64,000 bases of DNA from Pseudalkalibacillus sp051842935 (GCF_051842935.1 NZ_JBPXRR010000001.1:434001-498000), one strand, 5' to 3'. Positions 26,455 to 35,398 are shown, counted from the first letter of the stretch. Notes: generated by a model not told the origin, from the letters alone. Numbers and translations are program-made.

Positions 26455-26612
26455 TCTTATCCAGAGAGGTGGAGGGACTGGCCCTGCGAAACCTCGGCAA
26501 CAGACTGCGTGCAGTACTGTGCCAACTCCAGCAAGCCGATGTGCTTGAAAGATAAGAAGAGCGATATGAAACGTATTTTCAGCCCTCTTCTTATTTTGGA
26601 AGAGGGTTTTTT
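26455..26612 (+). promoter_or_regulatory. SAM-I (S-box) riboswitch 2 with its terminator
   Basis: A near-identical second aptamer: P1 is TCTTATC (26455-26461) with GATAAGA (26551-26557). The terminator is CCCTCTTC (26583-26590) with GAAGAGGG (26599-26606) and six T. It lies 222 bases after the first, so transcription must pass two SAM checkpoints before the monooxygenase gene. Confidence 0.95.
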
Positions 26613-26634
26613 ATTTGAAAAAGGAGGAGTAATC

Positions 26635-28020
26635 ATGACGAAACGAATCTTGTTGAACGCATTTGATATGGGGTGTGCGGGGCATCAATCACCAGGGCTT
26701 TGGGCACATCCGGACGATCAGTCGCTTCGGTATAACGATGTGAATTATTGGGTGGAGCTTGCACAGCTCCTTGAAAAAGGAAAGTTCGACGGCCTGTTTT
26801 TAGCGGATGTGGTCGGGGTTTATGATGTGTATCAGGGAAGTCAGGATACGGCCATACGGGAAGGCGTGCAGATCCCAGTCAATGATCCCCTCTTGCTCGT
26901 TCCAGCGATGGCACAGGCGACCGAACATTTGAGCTTCGGACTTACGTATACACTTACCTATGAACAGCCGTATACACTTGCGAGGCGATTTTCAACCCTC
27001 GATCACCTGACGAAAGGGCGCGTGGCATGGAACATCGTTTGCTCGTACCTCGACAGTGCTGCTCGGAACTACGGGCTTGATCGACAAATCGGTCATGATA
27101 ACCGTTATGAGCTGGCGGAGGAATTCCTTGAGGTAAGCTACAAGCTCTGGGAAGGCAGCTGGGAGGACGATGCGGTGAAGCACGATAAGACATCGCGGGT
27201 GTTCGCCGATCCGGAAAAAGTGCATGCCATCAATCATGACGGAGCGTTTTACAAAGTACAGGGAATACACCTGTGTGACCCTTCTCCTCAAGGGACACCC
27301 GTCCTCTATCAAGCAGGCGCGTCCCCACGTGGACGAAAGTTCGCAGCAAGGCACGCCGAATGTGTTTTCGTAGCCGGTCCAACGCCACAAATCGTGCGGA
27401 AGACGGTCGATGATATTCGTTTAAAAGCTGATGAAAATGGGCGTGGAGCGGATAGTGTCAAGGTCTTTACGGTGTTCACACCAATTGTCGGTCGGACAGA
27501 AGAGGAAGCGAAGCAAAAGTACGAAGAACAGAAAAGCTACATCAGCTATGACGGAGCGTTGGCGCTACTTGGGGGATGGACAGGAATCGATTTTTCCCAG
27601 TTCAGTCCGGATCAGACCCTTGAGTATATCGAAAATGATGCGATGCGATCCTCCGTGGAGGTATTTACGACAGCCGATCCGAACCGGCGATGGACGGTTG
27701 AGGAACTGGCGAAGCACGTCGGTCTTGGTGGTCGCGGACCGCTTGTCGTTGGATCACCGGAACAGGTGGCGGATGAACTGGAGCGCTGGGTGAGGGAAGC
27801 GGATGTCGATGGCTTTAACATCGCGTATACCCTTGCACCTGGAACTTTCGAGGATTTCGTCGAGCTGGTCGTTCCGATCCTGCAGGATCGTGGACTCGTT
27901 CAGCATGAATATGAACAAGGGACTTACCGGGAGAAATTGTTCGGGCACGGGAAGGTCAAGCTACCGGATACGCATACAGGAACACAATACCGCAAAGGGA
28001 AAACTCTACAACATATTTAA
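26635..28020 (+). CDS. LLM-class flavin-dependent monooxygenase (NtaA/SnaA/DszA family)
   Basis: FMNH2-dependent monooxygenase of 461 residues. Family landmarks include MTKRILLNAFDM at the start, the SGLWAHP-like segment GLWAHPDD, YEQPYTLARRFSTLDHLT, GRVAWNIVCSY, and QAGASPRGRKFAARHAECVF. Members open C-S or C-N bonds in sulfones, nitrilotriacetate and similar compounds. Control by SAM riboswitches makes a sulfur or methionine-precursor substrate likely (inference). AAGGAGGAG precedes the ATG at 26635. An in-frame extension back to 26413 crosses the riboswitch and is not used. The next two genes appear co-transcribed. Confidence 0.93.
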   Translation: MTKRILLNAFDMGCAGHQSPGLWAHPDDQSLRYNDVNYWVELAQLLEKGKFDGLFLADVVGVYDVYQGSQDTAIREGVQIPVNDPLLLVPAMAQATEHLSFGLTYTLTYEQPYTLARRFSTLDHLTKGRVAWNIVCSYLDSAARNYGLDRQIGHDNRYELAEEFLEVSYKLWEGSWEDDAVKHDKTSRVFADPEKVHAINHDGAFYKVQGIHLCDPSPQGTPVLYQAGASPRGRKFAARHAECVFVAGPTPQIVRKTVDDIRLKADENGRGADSVKVFTVFTPIVGRTEEEAKQKYEEQKSYISYDGALALLGGWTGIDFSQFSPDQTLEYIENDAMRSSVEVFTTADPNRRWTVEELAKHVGLGGRGPLVVGSPEQVADELERWVREADVDGFNIAYTLAPGTFEDFVELVVPILQDRGLVQHEYEQGTYREKLFGHGKVKLPDTHTGTQYRKGKTLQHI

Positions 28021-28032
28021 GGAGTGGGGCCA

Positions 28033-28134
28033 ATGTTCACATTTTATCTAATCGGTTTGTTCGTCTTCTGGGTCATCGGTCTTGGTCTATGGAATCATCT
28101 GTATCCGAAGGAAAGTAAGGAGAGGGAGTCGTAA
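28033..28134 (+). CDS. 33-residue single-helix membrane peptide, likely symporter small subunit
   Basis: Starts at an ATG at 28033 after GGAGTGGGGC and ends at the TAA at 28132-28134, whose last A begins the symporter's ATG. It encodes one hydrophobic helix (FTFYLIGLFVFWVIGLGLW) and a charged tail (KESKERES). Very small proteins of this type often precede sodium:solute symporter genes as accessory subunits. The overlap TAATG supports real translation. Confidence 0.75.
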   Translation: MFTFYLIGLFVFWVIGLGLWNHLYPKESKERES

Positions 28135-29642
28135 TGGGATCATACGCCATTTCATTCATTTGGATCACTGTTGTATTGCTCGCCGCCTATTTCGCATTTG
28201 TCATATGGCTCGGAAAGAAAGGGTCTGCGCATAGCGGAACCCTCGTCGGCTTTACGATCGCCAAAGGGAAAGTGAATCCATGGATCGTCGGAATGAGCTT
28301 CGGTGCCTCGTTTGCCAGTGCCAACCTGTTCCTCGGGGTCCCCGCCTGGGCCTATTCGTATGGCGTTTCGACGCTATGGTGGACGCTCGGGTGCTTCGGC
28401 ATCTCCTGGATTGGCCTCCTGGTTTTCAGTAAGACGTTCTGGCGATACGGTCAGAAAAATGGCGGCGTCGTCACGCTGCCGGAATGGTTGGGAAAGAAGT
28501 ATGACAGTGACACGATCCGCATCCTTGTCGCCTTTCTGATCCTATTCAACGTGTATTATATCGTCGGACAAAATGTCGGTCTTGCAACGTTGTTCGAGAC
28601 GATCGTCGGAATCCCATACATATGGGGCGTCGTGCTCGGGGTTACGATTACGATCCTCTATGTCGGCTGGGGCGGTGCCTTTGCGCAACTCGTAAGTGAT
28701 GGTGTTCAAGGCATCATCATGTGCATTACCTCCATCATCATCTTCGTTTCCTTGTTGTGGACAGTCGGCGGTGGGCTCGGAGTGTTTGACCGGCTCCACG
28801 GCCAGCTCGCATCCATCAGTCCTCAGCTAGTGGCAGCGACTTCGACCAGCGACGGTCCGTTCAACAGTGGATTTTCAATCTTATCGATTCAGTGGCTACT
28901 GTTCAGCTTCGTCTTATTGCCGCATCTACTGAACAAAGTGTTAACGTTGGATGATGAGAAGCAGTTGCGACCGTTCACGCTATCGGCCGGCATTTCCCTG
29001 TTCCTCTTATCCACGCTCACCGTTTTTGCGGGGCTAGCAGCTCGGGTGATTTTACCAAACATTGAAGCGCCAGATAAAGCTATCCCGTTGTATTTAATAG
29101 AAGCGTTTCATCCAGTAATCGTCGCCATCATTTTAACGGGAATCATTTCAGCAATCCTCTCAACGACGGATAGTCTCTATCTGGGGATCTCTTCAAGCAT
29201 CGGAAACGATATTTTCAAACCATTGGTCGGTCCATTCCTTTTGAAGAACAAATCGGTTACGGTAAAAATGGTCGACGATCGGGCTGTGAAAATCTCAAAA
29301 TCATCACTGATTGTAATCGGGTTACTGTCGTTATACCTTGCAGTTCAACGGCCAGATTCCCTAGCACTATTGATCCAATTCGGAACGTCAGCAATCATCA
29401 GTGGAATTGCAGCCCCGATTGCCCTTGGTTACTTCTGGCCGAAAGCGAACAAGTACGGCGCACTCGCCTCCTTGATCGGAGGAGCAGGACTCTACATGAC
29501 GTTGACCAGTCTGGAAATCGTCTCGAATCTGTTCATCGCGTTGTTCTACAGTTCAATCCTCGGATTCACCCTTATGATCTCGGTTTGTCTAGTTACACAG
29601 CCAGCAGTCAAACGCAAGCTGAAGTATTCAATTAATCATTGA
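28134..29642 (+). CDS. Sodium:solute symporter (SSS family)
   Basis: Polytopic carrier of 502 residues with about 13 transmembrane helices. The SSS fold shows in FGASFASANLFLGVPAWAY near residues 60-80, LGVTITILYVGWGGAFAQLVSDGVQG near 180-205, and TGIISAILSTTDSLYLGISS in the middle; the Ser/Thr of that last segment usually forms the sodium site. The substrate is unknown, but coupling to the SAM-riboswitch monooxygenase suggests import of an organosulfur compound. Translation starts by one-base overlap with the small membrane peptide. Confidence 0.92.
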   Translation: MGSYAISFIWITVVLLAAYFAFVIWLGKKGSAHSGTLVGFTIAKGKVNPWIVGMSFGASFASANLFLGVPAWAYSYGVSTLWWTLGCFGISWIGLLVFSKTFWRYGQKNGGVVTLPEWLGKKYDSDTIRILVAFLILFNVYYIVGQNVGLATLFETIVGIPYIWGVVLGVTITILYVGWGGAFAQLVSDGVQGIIMCITSIIIFVSLLWTVGGGLGVFDRLHGQLASISPQLVAATSTSDGPFNSGFSILSIQWLLFSFVLLPHLLNKVLTLDDEKQLRPFTLSAGISLFLLSTLTVFAGLAARVILPNIEAPDKAIPLYLIEAFHPVIVAIILTGIISAILSTTDSLYLGISSSIGNDIFKPLVGPFLLKNKSVTVKMVDDRAVKISKSSLIVIGLLSLYLAVQRPDSLALLIQFGTSAIISGIAAPIALGYFWPKANKYGALASLIGGAGLYMTLTSLEIVSNLFIALFYSSILGFTLMISVCLVTQPAVKRKLKYSINH

Positions 29643-29721
29643 TGTTGGCGAAAACAAACACCTTTTGCAAACAGGCACGAAGACGTGACCTAACACAACA
29701 AAAATTTAAAAAGCACATTAA

Positions 29722-29758
29722 AACACCTATCAAATTGCACTAAAATTTGATAGGTGTT
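29722..29758. terminator. 15-bp perfect hairpin after the symporter gene
   Basis: AACACCTATCAAATT (29722-29736) pairs exactly with AATTTGATAGGTGTT (29744-29758). There is no T run on the plus strand, so it may be an mRNA-stabilising or unconventional terminator hairpin. Confidence 0.6.
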
Positions 29759-29852
29759 CCTGTTGAAATGATGACATAGCCTGACATTCAAAAGGTCAGT
29801 TATCAAAGAGAATGATTACGGTGTATTTTCTATTACGAAAGGTTCTGACATG

Positions 29853-30058
29853 ATGAAAACGACAAATCCGTCAAGTCACCTAACCAGAGAGGCTTTCTGA
29901 TATGGTGAAAACGCTGAAACTGGTGAAGTCACCCACTCAAAGAGGGCTTTTGGATGGGTGAAAACACTGAAACTGGTGAAGTCACCCACTCAAAGAGTGC
30001 TTTTGGATGGGTGAAAACGCTGAAACTGGTGAAGTCACCCACTCAAAGAGTGCTTATG
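29853..30058. repeat. 53-bp tandem repeat (minisatellite), about four copies
   Basis: Units begin GTGAAAACGCTGAAACTGG at 29905, 29958 and 30011, exactly 53 bases apart, with a decayed first copy at about 29853. Each unit contains GTCACCCACTCAAAGAGTGC, whose ACTC/GAGT arms pair, and CACCCA can also pair with the TGGGTG that begins the next unit. No coding potential is convincing. It fills most of the 523-base gap before the hydrolase gene. Confidence 0.9.
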
Positions 30059-30165
30059 AAAGTGGAAAGTACGAAAAGGGATCTTCAACACTAAGGTGAA
30101 ATAGTTAAATATGGATTAACTATTTCACCCCACCCTTTTTCAAATTAACGTGAGGAGGATATGAA

Positions 30166-30729
30166 TTGAAGGAGCATGTATTGTTCATTCACAGTGCAGG
30201 ACCCCAGGACGGAGAGCAAGGAAGTAGTAGACTAATCGCTTATTTACAAAAGTCCATTAGTTCGGATTTCCATTTTTCATCCCCTGCCATGCCGGATCCG
30301 GAAAACCCAAGCTATGATTTATGGAAGAACGTACTAGAAGAGAAACTTTCTGAGTTAAAGAGTTCTGTAATCTTGATCGGACATTCATTAGGTGGTTCAG
30401 TTCTTCTAAAGTATCTAACTGAAGAATTTTGTGATGTATCTATCTCTGGTTTGTTTGTAATGGGTTCACCTTTTTGGGGTTTGGATAAAGATTGGCAATA
30501 TAAAGAATTTGAACTCACGGATAATTTTGAAACGAGACTACCTTCAATCTCCCAAATCTATCTTTATCATAGCCGAAATGATGATGTTGTACCTTTTTCA
30601 CATTTTGAACACTATGCCTATAAGCTTCCACACGCTCAGAAAAGAATATTCGAGAACCACGGGCATTTATTTCAAGATGATCTACCAGAACTTGTTCATG
30701 ATATTAAAGCAAAAAATCTCAAAATATAA
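30166..30729 (+). CDS. Alpha/beta hydrolase of the RBBP9/YdeN type
   Basis: Cytoplasmic serine hydrolase of 187 residues. The nucleophile elbow GHSLGGS, the Asp in SRNDDVVPF and the His in NHGHLF make up the catalytic triad. The size and layout match the RBBP9/YdeN group; the substrate is unknown. Translation starts at TTG (30166), eight bases after GAGGAGG. The ATG at 30161 is out of frame and stops after two codons. Monocistronic, followed by a terminator. Confidence 0.87.
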   Translation: MKEHVLFIHSAGPQDGEQGSSRLIAYLQKSISSDFHFSSPAMPDPENPSYDLWKNVLEEKLSELKSSVILIGHSLGGSVLLKYLTEEFCDVSISGLFVMGSPFWGLDKDWQYKEFELTDNFETRLPSISQIYLYHSRNDDVVPFSHFEHYAYKLPHAQKRIFENHGHLFQDDLPELVHDIKAKNLKI

Positions 30730-30786
30730 ATTGGTAACGAAAGTAGCTGGTCATCCACTTGACACTTTCCAAGAAAAGACAAAAAG

Positions 30787-30826
30787 AAGACCATGTAGAA
30801 AGAATTTGATCTACTTGGTCTTTTGT
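30787..30826. terminator. Shared terminator between hydrolase and EamA genes
   Basis: AAGACCATGTAGA (30787-30799) pairs with TCTACTTGGTCTT (30810-30822) with one mismatch and leads into T residues. Confidence 0.85.
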
Positions 30827-30840
30827 TTGTTATAGAAACG

Positions 30841-31773
30841 TCAGCTTCCCTTCTGGACTGTACGCTGTACACGATAGTGCTTTTTGTTTTCCAATGCGCC
30901 AGTTCCTAGTACGACTCCTGTGACGATGAAGAAAAAGCCGGCAAGCTGGGATAGTTGAATGGTTTCTCCTAAAAACAGCCAAGCCCCCATCAAAGAGAAA
31001 AATGGCGTCAAGTTGATGAAGATCGCCGATTCACCTGCACCAAGTTGATGGATCGCTTTGTTGTAGATCATATGCCCGACGCCTGTGGCGAGTATGGCGG
31101 ATGCGAAAAAGACGCTCCACACCCAACTCGGTTTACCAGTCAGGGTCGACATCCCACCAGGTTCAATTTGAAAACTGACTAAAAACAAGAATACAGCACC
31201 TAAAAGCTGCATCCATCCAGTAATCAAACGGGCATCCATCGTTTGGGTTAATTTTTTGATATATACGAAGCTGATTGCTTGTGCCACGACACATAGGAAG
31301 ACGAAAACATCCCCTAAGGAAATACCGTTCAAGTTACCTGAGCCATTCAAAACGATGAAGGAAACCCCAGTCAATCCGAGTAAAATCCCCAAAAGCTTCA
31401 AAGGCGTCAATCGATCACCAAGAAACAGGATCGCGGAGAGCGAGGTCATCAATGGAACAAGACCTAAAATGAGACCTGTGTTTGAAGCGGTCGTCATCGT
31501 CAATCCGGTTGCTAGGAAATAATGATGTCCCAAATAACCTGTCAACGCACAGATGACGATATAAAAGAGTTGTTTCCGATTCACTTTCCGAAATTCTTTT
31601 TTCATACCTAAAACAATCATCACGACAAAGCCTGCCGTCAAAATCCGGAATGCCGTGATCGTGATTGGTGCAAAATAGTCCACTAAAATTTTTATCGCAA
31701 TGACATTGAAGCCCCAGATAATCATGAGCATCAACAGTAACAGATAAATGATTGGTTTTGTCAAAGCCATCAT
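30841..31773 (-). CDS. EamA family (DMT superfamily) transporter
   Basis: Membrane protein of 310 residues with ten predicted helices in two EamA repeats. Landmarks are IIWGFNVIAIKILVDYFAP near the start and LTPFFSLMGAWLFLGETI in the second repeat. Such proteins export amino acids or other metabolites; the substrate is unknown. ATGs at 31773 and 31770 are both possible, and the ribosome binding site is weak. Confidence 0.9.
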   Translation of the reverse strand: MMALTKPIIYLLLLMLMIIWGFNVIAIKILVDYFAPITITAFRILTAGFVVMIVLGMKKEFRKVNRKQLFYIVICALTGYLGHHYFLATGLTMTTASNTGLILGLVPLMTSLSAILFLGDRLTPLKLLGILLGLTGVSFIVLNGSGNLNGISLGDVFVFLCVVAQAISFVYIKKLTQTMDARLITGWMQLLGAVFLFLVSFQIEPGGMSTLTGKPSWVWSVFFASAILATGVGHMIYNKAIHQLGAGESAIFINLTPFFSLMGAWLFLGETIQLSQLAGFFFIVTGVVLGTGALENKKHYRVQRTVQKGS

Positions 31774-31953
31774 CTTCTTTCTTTCGGATCTTCTCGTTTG
31801 ATTCGAGCTGAATTATCTTCAAATCATAACACGAAAAGGAACGAAGAGAGGCAGGTTTTGCCTGGAAATTTGAAAGATGAACATAAAGAATGAAACAAGA
31901 CATACCATTGCAACTTTAGGGCTAAAATACACAAAAAGGAGGTTGTCCAAACT

Positions 31954-32118
31954 ATGAATGAAAGAAAAAGCGGTGAAGATGAAGCAGTACATGCGAATGA
32001 AGAGATCAACAAGGCTTTAAACGGCGATGATAATGACACGCTTGATCTAGCCCCGCTCTTGAATAACAACGCAGCTCCGATCTTCATTAAAAAGCCAAAA
32101 AGAAATGATGAGACCTGA
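31954..32118 (+). CDS. Small acidic protein of 54 residues
   Basis: ORF MNERKSGEDEAVHANEEI and onward, ending KKPKRNDET. It is hydrophilic and has no recognised family. AAAGGAGG lies 11 bases before the ATG, a long but usable spacing, and a hairpin terminator follows. Translation is plausible but not proven. Confidence 0.55.
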   Translation: MNERKSGEDEAVHANEEINKALNGDDNDTLDLAPLLNNNAAPIFIKKPKRNDET

Positions 32119-32154
32119 TTGCCTTATAAGAAGTGTTTAAAAAGGTTTACTACG

Positions 32155-32190
32155 AACATCACAGTACTAAATGTGGTGTTTTTATTTTTG
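32155..32190 (+). terminator. Terminator after the 54-residue ORF
   Basis: AACATCACA (32155-32163) pairs with TGTGGTGTT (32172-32180) with one G-T pair and is followed by TTTATTTTT. Confidence 0.75.
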
Positions 32191-32264
32191 TTGCGAGTAG
32201 GAGTTGTTGAGCAGGATGGAGAATTTAAAGTGTATTCTCTTTTGAAAATTGGGGGACCAGCAAT

Positions 32265-32591
32265 ATGAGTCGAATCGCAAAAACTCCTCAACCACCGTAT
32301 TTTGCAGTGATCTTTTCTTCACAGCGAACAGAAGTTGATGGTGGTTATGGTAAGATGGCGGACAAAATGGTAGAGCTCGCTTCTCAACAGGAGGGCTTCT
32401 TAGGTGTGGAAAATGCTCGTGATGAGGGGCTGGGCATTACCGTGTCATACTGGGAGTCTCTGGATGCAATAAAGAATTGGAAGGAACATTCAGCACATCA
32501 AGTTGCCCAAGATAGAGGCAAATCAGAATGGTATAAAAAATTTGTACTTAGAGTTTGTAGGGTGGAGAGAGATCAGTTTTATGAAATGTGA
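32265..32591 (+). CDS. Antibiotic biosynthesis monooxygenase-domain (ABM) protein
   Basis: A 108-residue ferredoxin-like ABM-fold protein similar to YqjZ-type proteins. The pattern is YFAVIFSSQRTEVDGGYG, QEGFLGVENAR and TVSYWESLDAIKNWKEHSAH. Many members are heme or quinol monooxygenases; the activity here is not known. The ATG at 32265 follows GGGGGACC. Confidence 0.85.
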   Translation: MSRIAKTPQPPYFAVIFSSQRTEVDGGYGKMADKMVELASQQEGFLGVENARDEGLGITVSYWESLDAIKNWKEHSAHQVAQDRGKSEWYKKFVLRVCRVERDQFYEM

Positions 32592-32680
32592 TACATACTT
32601 CTGCACTTTATTCATTACGTAATGTCTATTGCCTCAGCACTAAGGGTTTTAGAATTCTACCTTTACAAGGAGAGATGATT

Positions 32681-33151
32681 TTGAATCAAATTAACTTACT
32701 TTTAAACGTTCTAGATTCAACATATGATAAAGAGAGTTGGTATGCACCGTTCAAACATGCAATTGAAGGAATCACAGCAGAACAAGCCAATTGGAAACCA
32801 GCTGGAGAGGCGACAAAATCAATCTGGGAAAACGTCAATCATCTCATTTACTACAAAGAGCGACTTGCCACAAACATGGAAGGGCGTGAGTGGGCACACA
32901 ACCTTGATGGCGATGATACCTTTCATTTCATTACACCATCTAATGAAGATGAAGAATGGAAGAAAGTCGTTGTACGTGCAGAAAATGCTCAACATCGGTT
33001 GCGAGAGGTACTTAGTAACACTTCTGTTGAGAAGCTTGAGCAAAATTCACTTGAAGAAAAGCTATTGGACATTTTTCTTCACGACGCCTATCATACTGGT
33101 CAAATTATGCAAATCAGAAAAATGCAAAAGTCGTGGCCATCCAACCGTTAA
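32681..33151 (+). CDS. DinB family protein
   Basis: A four-helix-bundle DinB/YfiT-like protein of about 156 residues. The three His that bind the metal in this family are present in NVNHLIYYKERL, LHDAYHTGQIMQIRK (two His). Function unknown; relatives include thiol-dependent transferases. The start is set at TTG (32681), eight bases after AAGGAG; an ATG at 32675 lies only two bases from that site. Confidence 0.85.
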   Translation: MNQINLLLNVLDSTYDKESWYAPFKHAIEGITAEQANWKPAGEATKSIWENVNHLIYYKERLATNMEGREWAHNLDGDDTFHFITPSNEDEEWKKVVVRAENAQHRLREVLSNTSVEKLEQNSLEEKLLDIFLHDAYHTGQIMQIRKMQKSWPSNR

Positions 33152-33228
33152 CTGAAAGAAATATTTTGTTTTGAAGAATGAAATCAGGAGCTTAAGAGGC
33201 GATTTTATAAAAAAATATAAGAAATGGT

Positions 33229-33252
33229 TTAGGATTACTCCTAAGCTTTTTT
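33229..33252 (+). terminator. Terminator after the DinB gene
   Basis: TTAGGA (33229-33234) pairs with TCCTAA (33239-33244), followed by GCTTTTTT. The 236-base gap before the ABC gene shows nothing else clear. Confidence 0.7.
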
Positions 33253-33387
33253 GATGTGTTTTTGTTTTTGTTGAAAAATCCAGAAAAACAAATTGGTTAA
33301 GATTGGGAACTATTTTGGTTTCTCATCGTATGAATAGGTGGAGTTTTTAAACAGAACTTTAGAATTCAGATAGGAAGAGGGGAACTT

Positions 33388-34323
33388 ATGGCAACACATG
33401 CTTTAGAAGTACAATCGTTGACGAAGGTCATTGGAAAGAAGAAGCTCGTAGATGATGTGAGTTTCAGTGTGGAAAAGGGTGAAATCTTTGGACTTTTGGG
33501 TCCCAACGGAGCCGGGAAGACGACCATCATCCGTATGATTGTCAGCTTGATCAAACGGACAGATGGCGCTGTTATCATTAATGGCACCAACCTGGATGAA
33601 CAATATAAAGATGCGATGAGTGAAATGGGAGCCATCGTTGAAAACCCGGAATTTTACAAGTATATGAGTGGTTACAAAAATTTAAAGCATTATGCAAATA
33701 TGGCGCTTAAGGAAGTGTCAGATGAACGTATTAAAGAGGTCGTCAAATTAGTGAAACTGGAAGACGTCATGCATAAGAAAGTAAAGACGTATTCACTAGG
33801 AATGCGACAAAGGCTTGGCGTGGCTCAAGCGTTGTTACATAACCCGTCACTGCTTATCCTTGATGAGCCTACGAATGGATTGGATCCGCAGGGAATCAGA
33901 GAATTCAGAGATTACCTCCATACCCTTGCAGCTGAAGGAATGTCAGTCCTCGTTTCTTCTCATCTATTATCGGAAATGCAGCTGATGTGTAATCGTTTTG
34001 CGATTCTCGAAAAAGGAAAGCTGATCCATATCTCATCCATGAATGAAACGACGGAGATTGACGAAGCGAAAGAGGTCGTATTTGAGGTGGACAACTCTCA
34101 AGAAGCCGTTGATGTCGTGAAAGAACAAATAGAAGTTTCTAATATCAAAGTACTTTCAGACCAACAGTTTTCCGTCCATATCAATAGAGCTGGCATTAAT
34201 ATGATTAATCGACTTTTGATTTCAAATGAAATAGATGTCTATGGCATCAACCGTGTAGAAGCTTCGCTGGAAGACCGCTTCTTTGAGATTACAAATCAAG
34301 GCGTAAAGGAGGAAGTGAAGTGA
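33388..34323 (+). CDS. ABC transporter ATP-binding protein (bacitracin-resistance type)
   Basis: Cytoplasmic ATPase of 311 residues. Walker A GPNGAGKTT, Q-loop region, signature YSLGMRQRLG and Walker B LLILDEPTNGLDP are complete. The C-terminal 90 residues form the extra domain seen in BcrA/NatA-type ATPases. It pairs with the ABC-2 permease that starts inside its stop codon (GTGA overlap). Such pairs export peptides, ions or antibiotics; the substrate is unknown. Confidence 0.93.
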   Translation: MATHALEVQSLTKVIGKKKLVDDVSFSVEKGEIFGLLGPNGAGKTTIIRMIVSLIKRTDGAVIINGTNLDEQYKDAMSEMGAIVENPEFYKYMSGYKNLKHYANMALKEVSDERIKEVVKLVKLEDVMHKKVKTYSLGMRQRLGVAQALLHNPSLLILDEPTNGLDPQGIREFRDYLHTLAAEGMSVLVSSHLLSEMQLMCNRFAILEKGKLIHISSMNETTEIDEAKEVVFEVDNSQEAVDVVKEQIEVSNIKVLSDQQFSVHINRAGINMINRLLISNEIDVYGINRVEASLEDRFFEITNQGVKEEVK

Positions 34324-35264
34324 TTTCCTTAATTCGTAACGAACTCATGAAAATGTTCCAAAAGAAATCGAGTTGGATCTATCTCATCATTATTCTGATC
34401 GCGGTCATTGCGGGCGGTATTATTTCCAATGCAGTTGCAGGTGAAGCTGATGAGGATTGGAAAGCTACTATGAAGGCTGAGATCGAAGAATTACAGAAAA
34501 ATGCCAAAGAAGTACCTGAGGGAGAAAGGCAGTTTTTTGAAGAACAAATTCAACAAAAACAACAATATCTGGATAAAGACGTGAATCCGGATGCTCAAAG
34601 TAACTGGCATTTTATGAATGAAGTTGTATACGGGGTCACGATATTGGTCACATTGCTTTCTGTTATTGTGGCAAGTGCAAGCGTGTCTTCTGAATTTGCG
34701 GATGGGACGATTAAGCAGCTTTTGATCCGACCACATCAAAGGTGGGCGATCCTCCTTTCTAAATATATATCCATACTCATCTATTCACTTATTCTTTTGG
34801 TGACAATGATTGTTTCTGGATATCTTGTAGGATTGATCGCATTCGGTAACGGGGAATTTTCAGCTAAAATCTTTGAGATGGCGATGGATGGACAGAAGGA
34901 AGCAGAAGTCGGTCCACAATTCTTCCTGAAGATGGCCTATTACCTTCCGAGCCTGTTGATCATAACTGCAATCGCGTTTATGCTCTCCACTTTATTTAAA
35001 AGTCAGGCGCTGGCGGTTGGTATTGGAATCTTTGTCTTGTTCGTATCTTCCACACTAGGCGGATTGATGGTCTTTTTGGCAGAGAAGTACGAGTGGGCTA
35101 AATTTGTGATTTTCCCGCATCTCGACTTAACGATTTACGCTTTGCAGGATAAAATCCTGGGAGACGTCACACTGCAGTTCTCATTGATGATCTTAACTGT
35201 GTACTATGCGATCTTCATGATCCTAACATTCGTCTTCTTCCAGAAGAGGGATATTAGTATATAA
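34320..35264 (+). CDS. ABC-2 type transporter permease
   Basis: Membrane subunit of 314 residues with six predicted helices. A long charged extracytoplasmic loop between helices 1 and 2 (about residues 40-90) is typical for ABC-2 permeases. A GTG start overlaps the ATPase stop by four bases, and GGAGG lies just upstream. Confidence 0.9.
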   Translation: MISLIRNELMKMFQKKSSWIYLIIILIAVIAGGIISNAVAGEADEDWKATMKAEIEELQKNAKEVPEGERQFFEEQIQQKQQYLDKDVNPDAQSNWHFMNEVVYGVTILVTLLSVIVASASVSSEFADGTIKQLLIRPHQRWAILLSKYISILIYSLILLVTMIVSGYLVGLIAFGNGEFSAKIFEMAMDGQKEAEVGPQFFLKMAYYLPSLLIITAIAFMLSTLFKSQALAVGIGIFVLFVSSTLGGLMVFLAEKYEWAKFVIFPHLDLTIYALQDKILGDVTLQFSLMILTVYYAIFMILTFVFFQKRDISI

Positions 35265-35398
35265 AAACAGCTCATTTTGATTGTTTCTTCAATAATATTG
35301 TTGATGCCAAGAAGTTCTGATGTGATCTCCCAGTTGTTACTAAAGCTCATGTGAAGACCGCTTTTGCAAATATAGACTGATGTCACATCGTCATTGGG

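Noticed and set aside
26413..26634. N-terminal extension of the monooxygenase frame (and a frame at 26170) with a Trp/Cys-rich peptide
   Set aside because: The peptide is the translated S-box aptamer, present in both riboswitch copies. The real start is the ATG at 26635 after AAGGAGGAG.
29853..30058. CRISPR-like array
   Set aside because: Repeat units are contiguous 53-mers with no variable spacers, and no cas genes are present.
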